A DNA stretch of 64,000 bases. It comes from HGM04593 sp045654885 (GTDB taxonomy: Bacteria > Bacteroidota > Bacteroidia > Bacteroidales > Bacteroidaceae). The notes under the pieces are model-generated. The model saw only the letters and a program-made list of their open reading frames with translations. It did not search any database and had not been told where the DNA came from. Location: contig JAZOOF010000051.1 of NCBI GenBank assembly GCA_045654885.1, forward strand, positions 1 to 64,000. Direction: 5' to 3'. The position numbers were made by a program, and so were the translations under genes. Positions 34,817 through 42,711 of this stretch are shown piece by piece. Numbering within the stretch: the stretch's first letter is position 1; every line of letters starts with the position of its first letter.

Positions 34817-36901
34817 TCAATTATTGCTTTTTGTTATCTTGTCCCACTCCGATGAGAGCGAAGGATTTATGTCCGAGAGGGTCTCCACAACCGTCTTTTT
34901 CTCATCAGGGGTACATTTTGAGTAGATATTTACAATCTCGTCCACCTTATACTCGGTGAAGAGCTTTGTAAAATAGGCCATCGGGCGGTCCTCGTATGCC
35001 TTCTTCAACAGCGCCACGCTCTCTGTCACAGCCTTGCGGCCCTCATCGGCACTCTTGAACATCGTGTCAAGGCCAAGACGATGATATTTGTACATGAGCT
35101 TGCGCACAGGCTCCATTGCCCCGTTCATATAATCGTCGATTATCGAGTAGCGGTTGTTGCTGCTGCCGCCGGCACGCCACCCTGCATCGCCAAGATTCTG
35201 CGCATTGTTGGCTATTGTAAGCGCCTTGTTCAGGAATTCGCTGCCACCAAGCTCACCCATAGAGTCCAGGTCCATGCCTATAATCATATACACATAAAAG
35301 GCTACGACAGCCGTGAGGTTGTTGTCAAGATTATCCTCTATGAAATCGAGACGGTCAAAAGGCTGGTAGTTGAACTTTATACTCTTGTCCTCGTATTGGA
35401 AAAGGGTTGATGTATATGACGCGCCGAACACCGGACGCGATGCCTGTACCATCAGCGAGCAGTCGAACGAACCGTCATTGGCATATGAGTTCACCACGAA
35501 GGTGAAGTTGCAGTTTATACGCTCAACCTCCTCGTACACATTGGAAGTCCACTTGCGGTCATTTATGAAAGCCTTCAACGCCTCCTCCAACTGCGTAAAG
35601 ACCTCGGTGTTAGAGCCCTGTACCTTTGAGGCGTTGAGCGTCACGTTGGCATTCAGTTCCTCACCCTCGGCACTTGCCGACAGTGGCAACAGCATGAACG
35701 CAAGCACCGTCAACAGCTTTGCAATGTGCGCAACAATATCCTTTGCCACATCCCTTTTGCTCTTCAACGGGAAATCGTTCTTGCCGTTCTTGTCTATTAT
35801 TGTCACCTTGTTGGTATCGCAGGCAAAGCCTGCGCCCTTGTCCTCAAGCGAATTGAGCACAATGAAATCGAGGTTCTTCTTTTCCAGTTTTAGACGGGCA
35901 TTCTCCTCGGCATTGTTCGTTTCGAGCGCAAAGCCTACGAGCATCTGCTTCTCACCCTTCACTGCTCCCAAAGATGCCGCAATGTCACTGTTGGGAGTAA
36001 GCTCAATGAACATGTCATCGGCCGTGCGTTTCATCTTCACCGGCGCACACTGCGCGGGGCGATAGTCGGCAACGGCAGCCGAAAGCACAGCCACATCGCA
36101 GGCGGGGAATGCCGCCATCGCAGCATCGTACATCTCGCGCGCCGACTCCACATCGACACGTGTTATCCTTGGGTTCTTGCACTCAAGTGAGACAGGGCCG
36201 GCAACAAGTGTCACATCGGCACCCTGCGCCGCACACTCCTCGGCAATGGCAAAACCCATCTTGCCGGTAGAGTAGTTACCGATAAAACGCACAGGGTCAA
36301 TCTTTTCATATGTGGGACCGGCAGTAACAAGCACTCTCTTGCCGACCAACCTGCTACTGCCTAAAAAAAAATCCTTTACACGCGCCACAATAGCCTCGGG
36401 CTCCTCCAAACGACCCTTGCCGCACAAATGGCTCGCAAGCTCGCCCGATGCTGCCTCGATGATGTGGTTGCCATAACCCTTGAGAATCTCCACATTGCGC
36501 TGTGTCGACGGGTGGGCATACATGTCAAGGTCCATTGCAGGAGCAATGAACACAGGCGCCTTCATTGAGAGATAGGTCGTAACGAGCAGATTGTCGGCAA
36601 TGCCGTTTGCCATCTTGCCGAGCGTAGAGGCTGTTGCGGGGGCAACAATCATGGCATCGGCCCACAAGCCAAGCTCTACATGGCTGTTCCAGGCTCCGTT
36701 GTCGCTCCGGAAAAAGTCGCACATCACGGGACGACCCGACAATGTAGAGAGTGTCAGCGGGGTAATAAAGTCCTTGGCAGCGGGAGTCATCACCACCTGA
36801 ACGGTTGCCCCCTCCTTAACCAACAGACGCACAAGCACCGCAGCCTTGTATGCCGCTATACTTCCGGTCACTCCTAAAACTATATTCTTTCCTTTAAGCA
36901 T
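34817..36901 (-). CDS. coaBC: CoaBC fused in frame to DUF4835 (PorD-like) protein
   Basis: 694 residues from the ATG at 36901. Residues 1-394 are a full CoaBC: decarboxylase part with G-V-T-G-S-I-A-A-Y-K-A and P-A-M-D-L-D-M-Y, synthase part with T-A-G-P-T-Y-E-K-I-D-P-V-R-F-I and the Y-S-T-G-K-M-G loop. These two steps make 4'-phosphopantetheine for coenzyme A in the cytoplasm. From residue 395 the frame continues, with no stop, into what looks like a complete exported protein: a hydrophobic segment K-L-L-T-V-L-A-F-M-L-L-P-L then S-A-S-A, and 283 residues resembling DUF4835/PorD. In relatives the two are normally adjacent separate genes. An internal ATG at 35695 (Met403) is a poor lone start. 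True fusion or assembly artefact. Confidence 0.85.
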   Translation of the reverse strand: MLKGKNIVLGVTGSIAAYKAAVLVRLLVKEGATVQVVMTPAAKDFITPLTLSTLSGRPVMCDFFRSDNGAWNSHVELGLWADAMIVAPATASTLGKMANGIADNLLVTTYLSMKAPVFIAPAMDLDMYAHPSTQRNVEILKGYGNHIIEAASGELASHLCGKGRLEEPEAIVARVKDFFLGSSRLVGKRVLVTAGPTYEKIDPVRFIGNYSTGKMGFAIAEECAAQGADVTLVAGPVSLECKNPRITRVDVESAREMYDAAMAAFPACDVAVLSAAVADYRPAQCAPVKMKRTADDMFIELTPNSDIAASLGAVKGEKQMLVGFALETNNAEENARLKLEKKNLDFIVLNSLEDKGAGFACDTNKVTIIDKNGKNDFPLKSKRDVAKDIVAHIAKLLTVLAFMLLPLSASAEGEELNANVTLNASKVQGSNTEVFTQLEEALKAFINDRKWTSNVYEEVERINCNFTFVVNSYANDGSFDCSLMVQASRPVFGASYTSTLFQYEDKSIKFNYQPFDRLDFIEDNLDNNLTAVVAFYVYMIIGMDLDSMGELGGSEFLNKALTIANNAQNLGDAGWRAGGSSNNRYSIIDDYMNGAMEPVRKLMYKYHRLGLDTMFKSADEGRKAVTESVALLKKAYEDRPMAYFTKLFTEYKVDEIVNIYSKCTPDEKKTVVETLSDINPSLSSEWDKITKSNN

Positions 36902-36977
36902 TTGGAAACAGTTTTTCCTTTTTGGTCTATTACACAAATTGTGGTCGCGGCATGAGAGCACGCCGCCACCACACTGT

Positions 36978-37745
36978 TCACTTTTTCATTCCACGCAGTT
37001 TGATACGTGTCAACACCTGCTTTGTATTGAGAGAGAAATCGCCGTTCATCATCCAGCCATAATAGCCGGGGTCGCGGTCGAGCACTGCATCAACAGGCAT
37101 TCCCTTGTATTTGCCGAAGTTGAAAACCTCCCTGCCATTCTCGTCATAGACAATGCGGCCTGCAAAATCGACATTGTTTGTAAAGGCCGACTCCTTTGAA
37201 AGAGCCTCAATGTCGTTGGGCATGTCATCATAGTGCGACAACTGCGCCTTGAGTACCTCGTATGTGGCACGTGTGTCGGCCAGTGCGCTGTGAGCATCCT
37301 CGAGCACCGCGCCACAGTAGAACTTGTAGGCAGCCGACAATGTACGTGGCTCACGCTTGTGATAAAGCACCTGCACATCAATGGCACGCAGGCGCGAGAG
37401 GTCGATATCCACCTGTGCACGCAGGAACTCCTCGGCAAGCAGCGGAAGGTCGAAACGGTTGGAGTTGAAACCGGCAACATCGCAACCCTCGAACTCGTTG
37501 GCAATCTCACGTGCAACCTCCTTGAATGTGGGGCAATCCTTGACATCGGCATCATAGATACCATGTACCGCCGAAGCCCCCTCGGGGATATGCATCTCGG
37601 GGTTGATGCGCTTTGTGTATTCTGCCTCACGGCCATCGGGATAGACCTTTATGTAGCAGATTTCGACAATGCGGTCCTTTGAGATATCGGTACCCGTTGT
37701 CTCAAGGTCGAAGAATATTATAGGCTTTACAAGATTCAGTTCCAT
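36978..37745 (-). CDS. DnaQ-like 3'-5' exonuclease
   Basis: 255 residues from the ATG at 37745. DEDD exonuclease: F-F-D-L-E-T-T-G-T (ExoI), N-S-N-R-F-D-L-P-L (ExoII) and D-A-H-S-A-L-A-D-T (ExoIII, DEDDh type). The C-terminal 70 residues include F-G-K-Y-K-G-M-P-V-D, a small module often seen on Bacteroidetes DnaQ homologues. It may be the proofreading epsilon subunit or a repair nuclease. It starts three bases after the dnaN stop, so it is made with the sliding clamp. Confidence 0.9.
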   Translation of the reverse strand: MELNLVKPIIFFDLETTGTDISKDRIVEICYIKVYPDGREAEYTKRINPEMHIPEGASAVHGIYDADVKDCPTFKEVAREIANEFEGCDVAGFNSNRFDLPLLAEEFLRAQVDIDLSRLRAIDVQVLYHKREPRTLSAAYKFYCGAVLEDAHSALADTRATYEVLKAQLSHYDDMPNDIEALSKESAFTNNVDFAGRIVYDENGREVFNFGKYKGMPVDAVLDRDPGYYGWMMNGDFSLNTKQVLTRIKLRGMKK

Positions 37746-37747
37746 AA

Positions 37748-38872
37748 TCAATCGGTAAGCATCATTGGCATCAACAACATAAGGAGCTCCTGCTTGTCAA
37801 CCTGCTCGGCAGGCACAATGACACCGGCACGTGAAGGGTCGGCAAGTTCAATAACCACATCCTGACCCGGAGTGTTGTTGAGGATATCGATGAGGAACGA
37901 AGCACGGAAACCGATGTTCATTGATGCACCGTCATAGCTGCAAGCAATGCTCTCCTCGGCCGATGTAGAGAAGTCTGTATCCTGAGCCGAAATCACCACC
38001 TTGTTATCCTCGAGATGCAACTTGATAAGGCTCACCTGCGAAGAGAAGATTGCCACACGACGCAATGTGCTGATGAGCGCAACACGGTCAACAGTGAGCT
38101 TGTGTGGGTTATTCTGTGGAATTACAGAGTTGTAGTTGGGGTAACGGCCATCGAAAAGGCGGCAAACCAGCTTGTACTCACCCATGTCGAAGATTGCGAA
38201 ACGGCCATCGAACTCAACGGCAACATCCTCCTGCTCGTCCTTGCCAAGCAAGTTCTTCAACAGTGTGGCAGGCTTCTTTGGAAGGATGAAAGCCGACTTC
38301 TCGGCACCTGTCACGGAGTAGTCGCGGCAACGCACCAACTTGTGGCCGTCCGAAGCAACCAAAGTAATGCTGTCGGGTGCAAAGTCAAAGTATACACCGC
38401 ACATAACAGGGCGCACCTCGTCGTCGGCAGCGGCGAACAGAGAGCAGGAGATACCGCTTGAAAGAACCTTTGTAGGCACGTTGATGGCAACTGCGCTCTC
38501 GCCAAGCACGGCAGCCGACGGATATTCGTCGGCATTCTGACCTACAAGGCTGTACTTACCGTTCTGGTAGTAGATTGTTATCTCAAGAGTCTCTTTCTTG
38601 ACGTCGAAACGGATTGGCTGCTCCGAAATCTCCTTCAAAGAGTCGATAAGGATTTTTGAAGAGATTGCAAAGCTGAAGTCCTCGGAACAGTCAACAACCT
38701 CGAACGAGGTGTTGAGGGTGTTGTCGGGGTCCGAAGCTGTCAGGGTAAGCTTGTTACCCTCGAGTTCGAACAACACGCAATCCAGCACAGGAATTGTATT
38801 CTTTGAATTGATTACACGGCTGATTGTCTGCAAACGAGACGCCAGCAAAGAGCTTGATACTGTAAAATTCAT
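37748..38872 (-). CDS. dnaN: DNA polymerase III sliding clamp (beta)
   Basis: 374 residues, three clamp domains. The ring holds DNA polymerase III on DNA. It opens M-N-F-T-V-S-S-S-L-L-A-S-R-L and ends with the family L-L-M-P-M-M-L-T-D, close to the usual M-P-M-R-L. It heads the operon dnaN - dnaQ-like - coaBC/DUF4835 - recN - rlmB. The -7 box at 38935 leaves a leader of about 55 bases with a GC-rich hairpin. Confidence 0.96.
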   Translation of the reverse strand: MNFTVSSSLLASRLQTISRVINSKNTIPVLDCVLFELEGNKLTLTASDPDNTLNTSFEVVDCSEDFSFAISSKILIDSLKEISEQPIRFDVKKETLEITIYYQNGKYSLVGQNADEYPSAAVLGESAVAINVPTKVLSSGISCSLFAAADDEVRPVMCGVYFDFAPDSITLVASDGHKLVRCRDYSVTGAEKSAFILPKKPATLLKNLLGKDEQEDVAVEFDGRFAIFDMGEYKLVCRLFDGRYPNYNSVIPQNNPHKLTVDRVALISTLRRVAIFSSQVSLIKLHLEDNKVVISAQDTDFSTSAEESIACSYDGASMNIGFRASFLIDILNNTPGQDVVIELADPSRAGVIVPAEQVDKQELLMLLMPMMLTD

Positions 38873-38910
38873 ATTATAAAATTTTTAATTGATTATCACT
38901 GTTAACACCA

Positions 38911-38942
38911 ACGCGCTCGCGCGCGTAGTAACTACAAAGATA
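38911..38942 (-). promoter_or_regulatory. dnaN -7 box and GC-rich leader hairpin
   Basis: Minus-strand TATCTTTG (38935-38942) fits TAnnTTTG. Just downstream, ACGCGC-GCGA-GCGCGT (38911-38926) can fold as a tight hairpin in the 5' untranslated leader, in otherwise AT-rich sequence. No clear -33 box was seen. Confidence 0.5.
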
Positions 38943-39034
38943 AACTAAATATATAGAAAGTGAGAAAAATGGGGCGAAAAAAATTGCATTTCGCGAATAA
39001 AAGAACTATTTTCGCCCACAATTTTAAGAGAACT

Positions 39035-39403
39035 ATGGAGATTACAGGAAAAATTATCGCAGTGCTTCCCGAGAGAGGCGGCGTATCAAAGACAGGAAAC
39101 GAGTGGAAAATGCAGGAATACGTACTTGAAACACACGAGCAGTTCCCAAAGAAGTTGTGTTTTAACGTATTCGGTGCAGACAAGATAGCACAGTTCAACA
39201 TTCAGGCAGGCGACGAGCTCACAGTATCGTTCGACATCAACGCGCGCGAGTACAACGGCCGTTGGTACAATGACATCCGCGCATGGAGAGTAGAGCGTGG
39301 CGCAGCCCCTGCACCCGCCGAGACACCGGTCATCAATGCCCCAAAGGTTGAGGTGCCCGACTTCGGCAAGGCTGCAAACGACCCCGACGACCTGCCATTC
39401 TAA
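39035..39403 (+). CDS. DUF3127 OB-fold protein (SSB-like)
   Basis: 122 residues from the ATG at 39035. The core (M-E-I-T-G-K-I-I-A-V-L-P...V-S-K-T-G-N-E-W-K-M-Q-E-Y-V-L-E-T) is the DUF3127 family, a small OB-fold related in shape to single-strand DNA-binding proteins. The tail is Pro/Ala-rich and ends D-P-D-D-L-P-F, which closely copies the acidic D-D-x-P-F tip by which SSB recruits partners. This supports a DNA-maintenance role, as does divergence from dnaN. It is not the main ssb gene. Confidence 0.85.
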   Translation: MEITGKIIAVLPERGGVSKTGNEWKMQEYVLETHEQFPKKLCFNVFGADKIAQFNIQAGDELTVSFDINAREYNGRWYNDIRAWRVERGAAPAPAETPVINAPKVEVPDFGKAANDPDDLPF

Positions 39404-39428
39404 AGATAACAGGAACACATTGGACAAC

Positions 39429-39467
39429 AACGAATTGAGGCGCACTGACGGTGCGCCTCAATTCGTT
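39429..39467 (+). terminator. Terminator after the DUF3127 gene
   Basis: AACGAATTGAGGCGCAC-TGACG-GTGCGCCTCAATTCGTT: a 17-base perfect stem followed by TATATATT, 25 bases after the stop codon. Confidence 0.85.
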
Positions 39468-39617
39468 TATATATTAAATCGTTGTTATTATCGGCATAAA
39501 AGTATCCGTATACAAGACTTTATCCCTTTAAACCATAAAAAAATGATGCAAGCTGTGGAATAACAAAAAGGAGGGTCAACCTTTAAAGTCAACCCTCACT
39601 TTCATGAAATTCTTGAT

Positions 39618-40235
39618 TTATATTGTCAATAAATTATCATGATACTTCTCAATACTCAACCGGTGAGCGACACTTACTATCGTTGTCGCAGGAAGTTCCC
39701 GTAGCAGGTTCTCAAAAAGCAGTTGCTCCATTCTGTTGTCGAGTGCCGAGGTTGCCTCGTCCATAAACAGATAAGGAGGCTTTATCAGGAGACATTTGGC
39801 AAAAGCCAAGCGTTGTTTCTCACCAGGAGAGAGTTTTCTGCTCCAGGTAATGTCATCGTCATCAAGATTGCCGACGAACTGCTTCAATCCGCATTTTTCA
39901 AGAACAGCCCTGCACTCATCGTCGCTGAAAGAGCCCGGCTCCTCGGGATAACACAGCGAGGTGCGTAAGGTGCCTAACGGCAAGTAGGGCTCCTGCGGCA
40001 AGAACATCATTCTGCCCTCGGGAACGGTTATCACACCTTCGCCATACTGCCATATACCGGCCAACGCCTTAAGGAAAGTTGTCTTTCCGGCACCGGAGCC
40101 ACCCCTGACAAGCCACCTCGAACCGGGCACAATCTCAAGCCTGTCGACCTTTGTTATTACCCTGCCATCGGCCAAGGAGAGTTTAAGCCCGTCAACCCGG
40201 AGCACACCATCCTCGCTTTTCCTGAACTGTATATC
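39618..40235 (-). pseudogene. 5'-truncated YddA-like ABC transporter, ATPase part only
   Basis: Intact ATPase domain: Walker A R-G-G-S-G-A-G-K-T-T, Q-loop L-P-Q-E-P-Y-L, signature K-L-S-P-G-E-K-Q-R, Walker B Y-L-F-M-D-E-A-T-S-A-L-D. The family normally has an N-terminal six-helix domain in the same chain. Here homology-like sequence can be read back only to about 40235; the frame meets a stop at 40283 with no membrane part. A GTG at 40205 could start a bare ATPase of 195 residues. The break falls exactly where the AT-rich radical-SAM island begins, so the island likely replaced the 5' half. Alternatively it could be kept as a lone ATPase, but no partner is near. Confidence 0.7.
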
Positions 40236-40318
40236 CCTGCTGACAGATGGGGATTGATTGTTTTGTTCACACTCATGGTTTTATAGGCAATTCACATTGT
40301 CGGTTCATTGCAAATGAT

Positions 40319-41353
40319 TCATTGTTGCAAAATCCAATTGCATAACAGATCGATACAAGCATTGATATCATTGATATCACACATTTCTACAGGCGTGTGC
40401 ATATATCGGCATGGTATACCCAAAGATATTGTTCTGACTCCATTACGCACTAATTGAATATGGGATATATTTGTTCCTCCTGTAGCATGCGGACGAGCCG
40501 AGATCTGATATTTCAGGTCGTTCGACCTTGCAACATCTTCAAATTGTCTGGATATCTGTTGGGACACATCAACATTTCTCGGTATAACCACACCCTGTCC
40601 AAGAGCTACTTTTCCATATTTATTATGTGAGAGATCGGGAACATCAGTAGCAAAGTCCACATCTATGGTAACGGCAATATCAGGAGAGACATTGTATGTT
40701 GCGACCCCCGCCCCTCTACTACCGACTTCTTCCTGCACAGATGCCACGCCCACCACGTTTACCTTAAGGTTATTATTTTGACTCACTCTTTTGAGGATCT
40801 CTGCGACAATATATACTCCCACCTTGTTGTCAAGCGCCTTGCCCGATATGCGCGAATCTCCCAACATTCTGAAATTTGGAGCTACAGCGACCGTATCACC
40901 TATTGAAACCAGTTCACGGACTGTTTCGGCATTAAGCCCCGTATCTACCCACACCTGATTCATTTCAAGAGTCCTCTTCCTGTCATCAGTGCTCATAAGA
41001 TGAATAGGTTTCTTTCCTATGATTCCATATATAGTTTCTCCATTTGCAGTCCTGATTTCAACCTGCGAACCGGGTACGCATTGTTCATCAACCCCCCCAT
41101 TTCTCCGTATATAGACAAACCCGGATTCGCTGATGTTAATAACCTGAAAACCAATCTCATCGCAATGCGCTTCTATCATTATGGTCGTGACTGCATCTTT
41201 GCGATTGATGAAGGCGTAAGTATTACCTACAACATCTTCCCTGACCTCATCTACAAAACCATCAAGCTCATTTGAAAAGATGGTGGTAATTTCATGTTCG
41301 AACCCCGATACGCTCTGCGTATGTAACAACCGCTCTAGAAATTGCATATTCAT
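40319..41353 (-). CDS. M42-family aminopeptidase of the RiPP locus
   Basis: 344 residues. M42 enzymes are cytoplasmic, cobalt- or zinc-dependent aminopeptidases that form large tetrahedral shells. Ligand motifs are present: E-A-H-C-D-E-I-G-F (His63), G-K-A-L-D-N-K-V-G, Q-E-E-V-G-S-R-G-A, I-D-V-D-F-A and P-H-A-T-G-G-T-N with a late C-R-Y-M-H-T-P-V-E. The ATG overlaps the stop of the upstream radical SAM gene (ATGA), so it is translationally tied to the maturation enzymes. The likely job is to degrade the leader or release a modified residue from the peptide. This is an inference from context; a general housekeeping role is possible. Confidence 0.9.
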   Translation of the reverse strand: MNMQFLERLLHTQSVSGFEHEITTIFSNELDGFVDEVREDVVGNTYAFINRKDAVTTIMIEAHCDEIGFQVINISESGFVYIRRNGGVDEQCVPGSQVEIRTANGETIYGIIGKKPIHLMSTDDRKRTLEMNQVWVDTGLNAETVRELVSIGDTVAVAPNFRMLGDSRISGKALDNKVGVYIVAEILKRVSQNNNLKVNVVGVASVQEEVGSRGAGVATYNVSPDIAVTIDVDFATDVPDLSHNKYGKVALGQGVVIPRNVDVSQQISRQFEDVARSNDLKYQISARPHATGGTNISHIQLVRNGVRTISLGIPCRYMHTPVEMCDINDINACIDLLCNWILQQ

Positions 41354-42711
41354 AGTTTATCGTTCTTTTTGTGAAACTCTTCAAATATATTTACTACAAC
41401 CGACTTAAGTTTACTTGCCCTGATACAGAATATTGAAGCTGGAGTATCAATAGTCCCATTTTCATTATAATTGTACACTGGACACATATCGCAGAAATTC
41501 TTCAAGTTGCATTTTACGCATTTTTTGAATTCTGCAGGCACCAGACCACGCAAATATTCAGTCATTCTATTATTTTCCCAAATATCCAGTAATGAATCTG
41601 TATTAATATTTCCCAAAGACAACTGATTCCATCCCGGACATGGATATATCGTTCCATCGCTATCAACACAAACCCCAGAATCCATTATTTTACAAGTGGA
41701 CATTCTCCGGGCAAAGCGCTTTGTAAGCAGTTCATCCATATCCTTTGATGACGTAATGGCATCCATATAATCGGGACGTGTTTCAATCAAGGAACGCATC
41801 ACCCCTTCAGATTCACACTCCGGAATCCTGACATCAAGATTTGATGTACTGCCACCTGTCTGCGCCATCATAATGGCATCAAAATAGCAGTCAACACCCA
41901 AAGAGTCTGCATATTCCTTTATATTTTTTACAGCCTTACTGTTCTGCCTCATTATTGGACAGGATATCATAAGCGGAATATTGTTTCTGACAAACAATTC
42001 TATATTCCTTTTAGTCCTTACCCATGAATTCTTCACCGATGTTATGCTATCATGCTCATCGGCACAAGTCGAATATAACGACACCTGGACATTAAACAGT
42101 TCTAAAGACCTGAAATATTCGATGTCTTCATGACGGAAAAGAAGCAGATTGGTTTGAAGAAAAATCATCAGCTCTATCTCCCTACAATAATCAAGAATCT
42201 CTTTTAACTGACGGTGAAGAAGAATCTCGCCACCCGAGAAAATGACCTTTACCCCATTATTCTCCCTGAATTGAGAAAGAATTCCTTTTACTTGACTGAC
42301 GCTTAAGGATTTTGCCGCATCCTTCTTCTTGTTTGGAAGATAACAATGCACACACCTTTCATTGCAGGCATCGGTCAGTTCTATCTGTATTGTTTTCAGC
42401 CATGGTTTGCCGTTGGGCAGAGTATCAGAAGAAGCAATCTTGCCAAACCTTTCTTCAATCTCATATTTTGAAGAATAAGAAAAAGGAGTTTCCACATCAC
42501 CTTCAAACGTAATAAACCATAAATCGCATAGTTGAGAGGCTATTGATTCATCAATCTCTACGTTCTTGAAATCATAGCTCAATGTATCAACAAAAGACTT
42601 TTCGCGACCGGTATACATTCTAAAGACATGGTTTACCTGATTCTCAAGATATGTTGCGTCATCAAAAATTCGACGACACGTATATCTATTCAATTTTACT
42701 CTTTTATTCAT
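41350..42711 (-). CDS. Radical SAM/SPASM peptide maturase (third SPASM enzyme)
   Basis: 453 residues. The radical SAM cluster motif C116-N-E-R-C120-V-H-C123 follows a 110-residue N-terminal region that could be a RiPP leader-recognition fold, although I cannot confirm that. The C-terminal SPASM/twitch part holds eight or so Cys (C-K-I-M-D-S-G-V-C, Y-P-C-P-G-W, then C-V-K-C...F-C-D-M-C near residue 425) for extra Fe-S clusters. SPASM enzymes act mainly on peptides, forming thioether or C-C links. It overlaps YcaO by eight bases and the M42 gene by four. Low G+C like the whole island. Confidence 0.9.
   Translation of the reverse strand: MNKRVKLNRYTCRRIFDDATYLENQVNHVFRMYTGREKSFVDTLSYDFKNVEIDESIASQLCDLWFITFEGDVETPFSYSSKYEIEERFGKIASSDTLPNGKPWLKTIQIELTDACNERCVHCYLPNKKKDAAKSLSVSQVKGILSQFRENNGVKVIFSGGEILLHRQLKEILDYCREIELMIFLQTNLLLFRHEDIEYFRSLELFNVQVSLYSTCADEHDSITSVKNSWVRTKRNIELFVRNNIPLMISCPIMRQNSKAVKNIKEYADSLGVDCYFDAIMMAQTGGSTSNLDVRIPECESEGVMRSLIETRPDYMDAITSSKDMDELLTKRFARRMSTCKIMDSGVCVDSDGTIYPCPGWNQLSLGNINTDSLLDIWENNRMTEYLRGLVPAEFKKCVKCNLKNFCDMCPVYNYNENGTIDTPASIFCIRASKLKSVVVNIFEEFHKKNDKL

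Noticed and set aside
39035..39403. Reading the DUF3127 gene as the main single-strand DNA-binding protein
   Set aside because: The core matches DUF3127, not canonical SSB; only the D-D-L-P-F tip is shared.
39569..39601. Repeat GTCAACCTTTAAAGTCAACCC as an attachment site or strong terminator
   Set aside because: It is a short direct repeat with only a 6-base stem; no second copy was seen at the right edge of the island.
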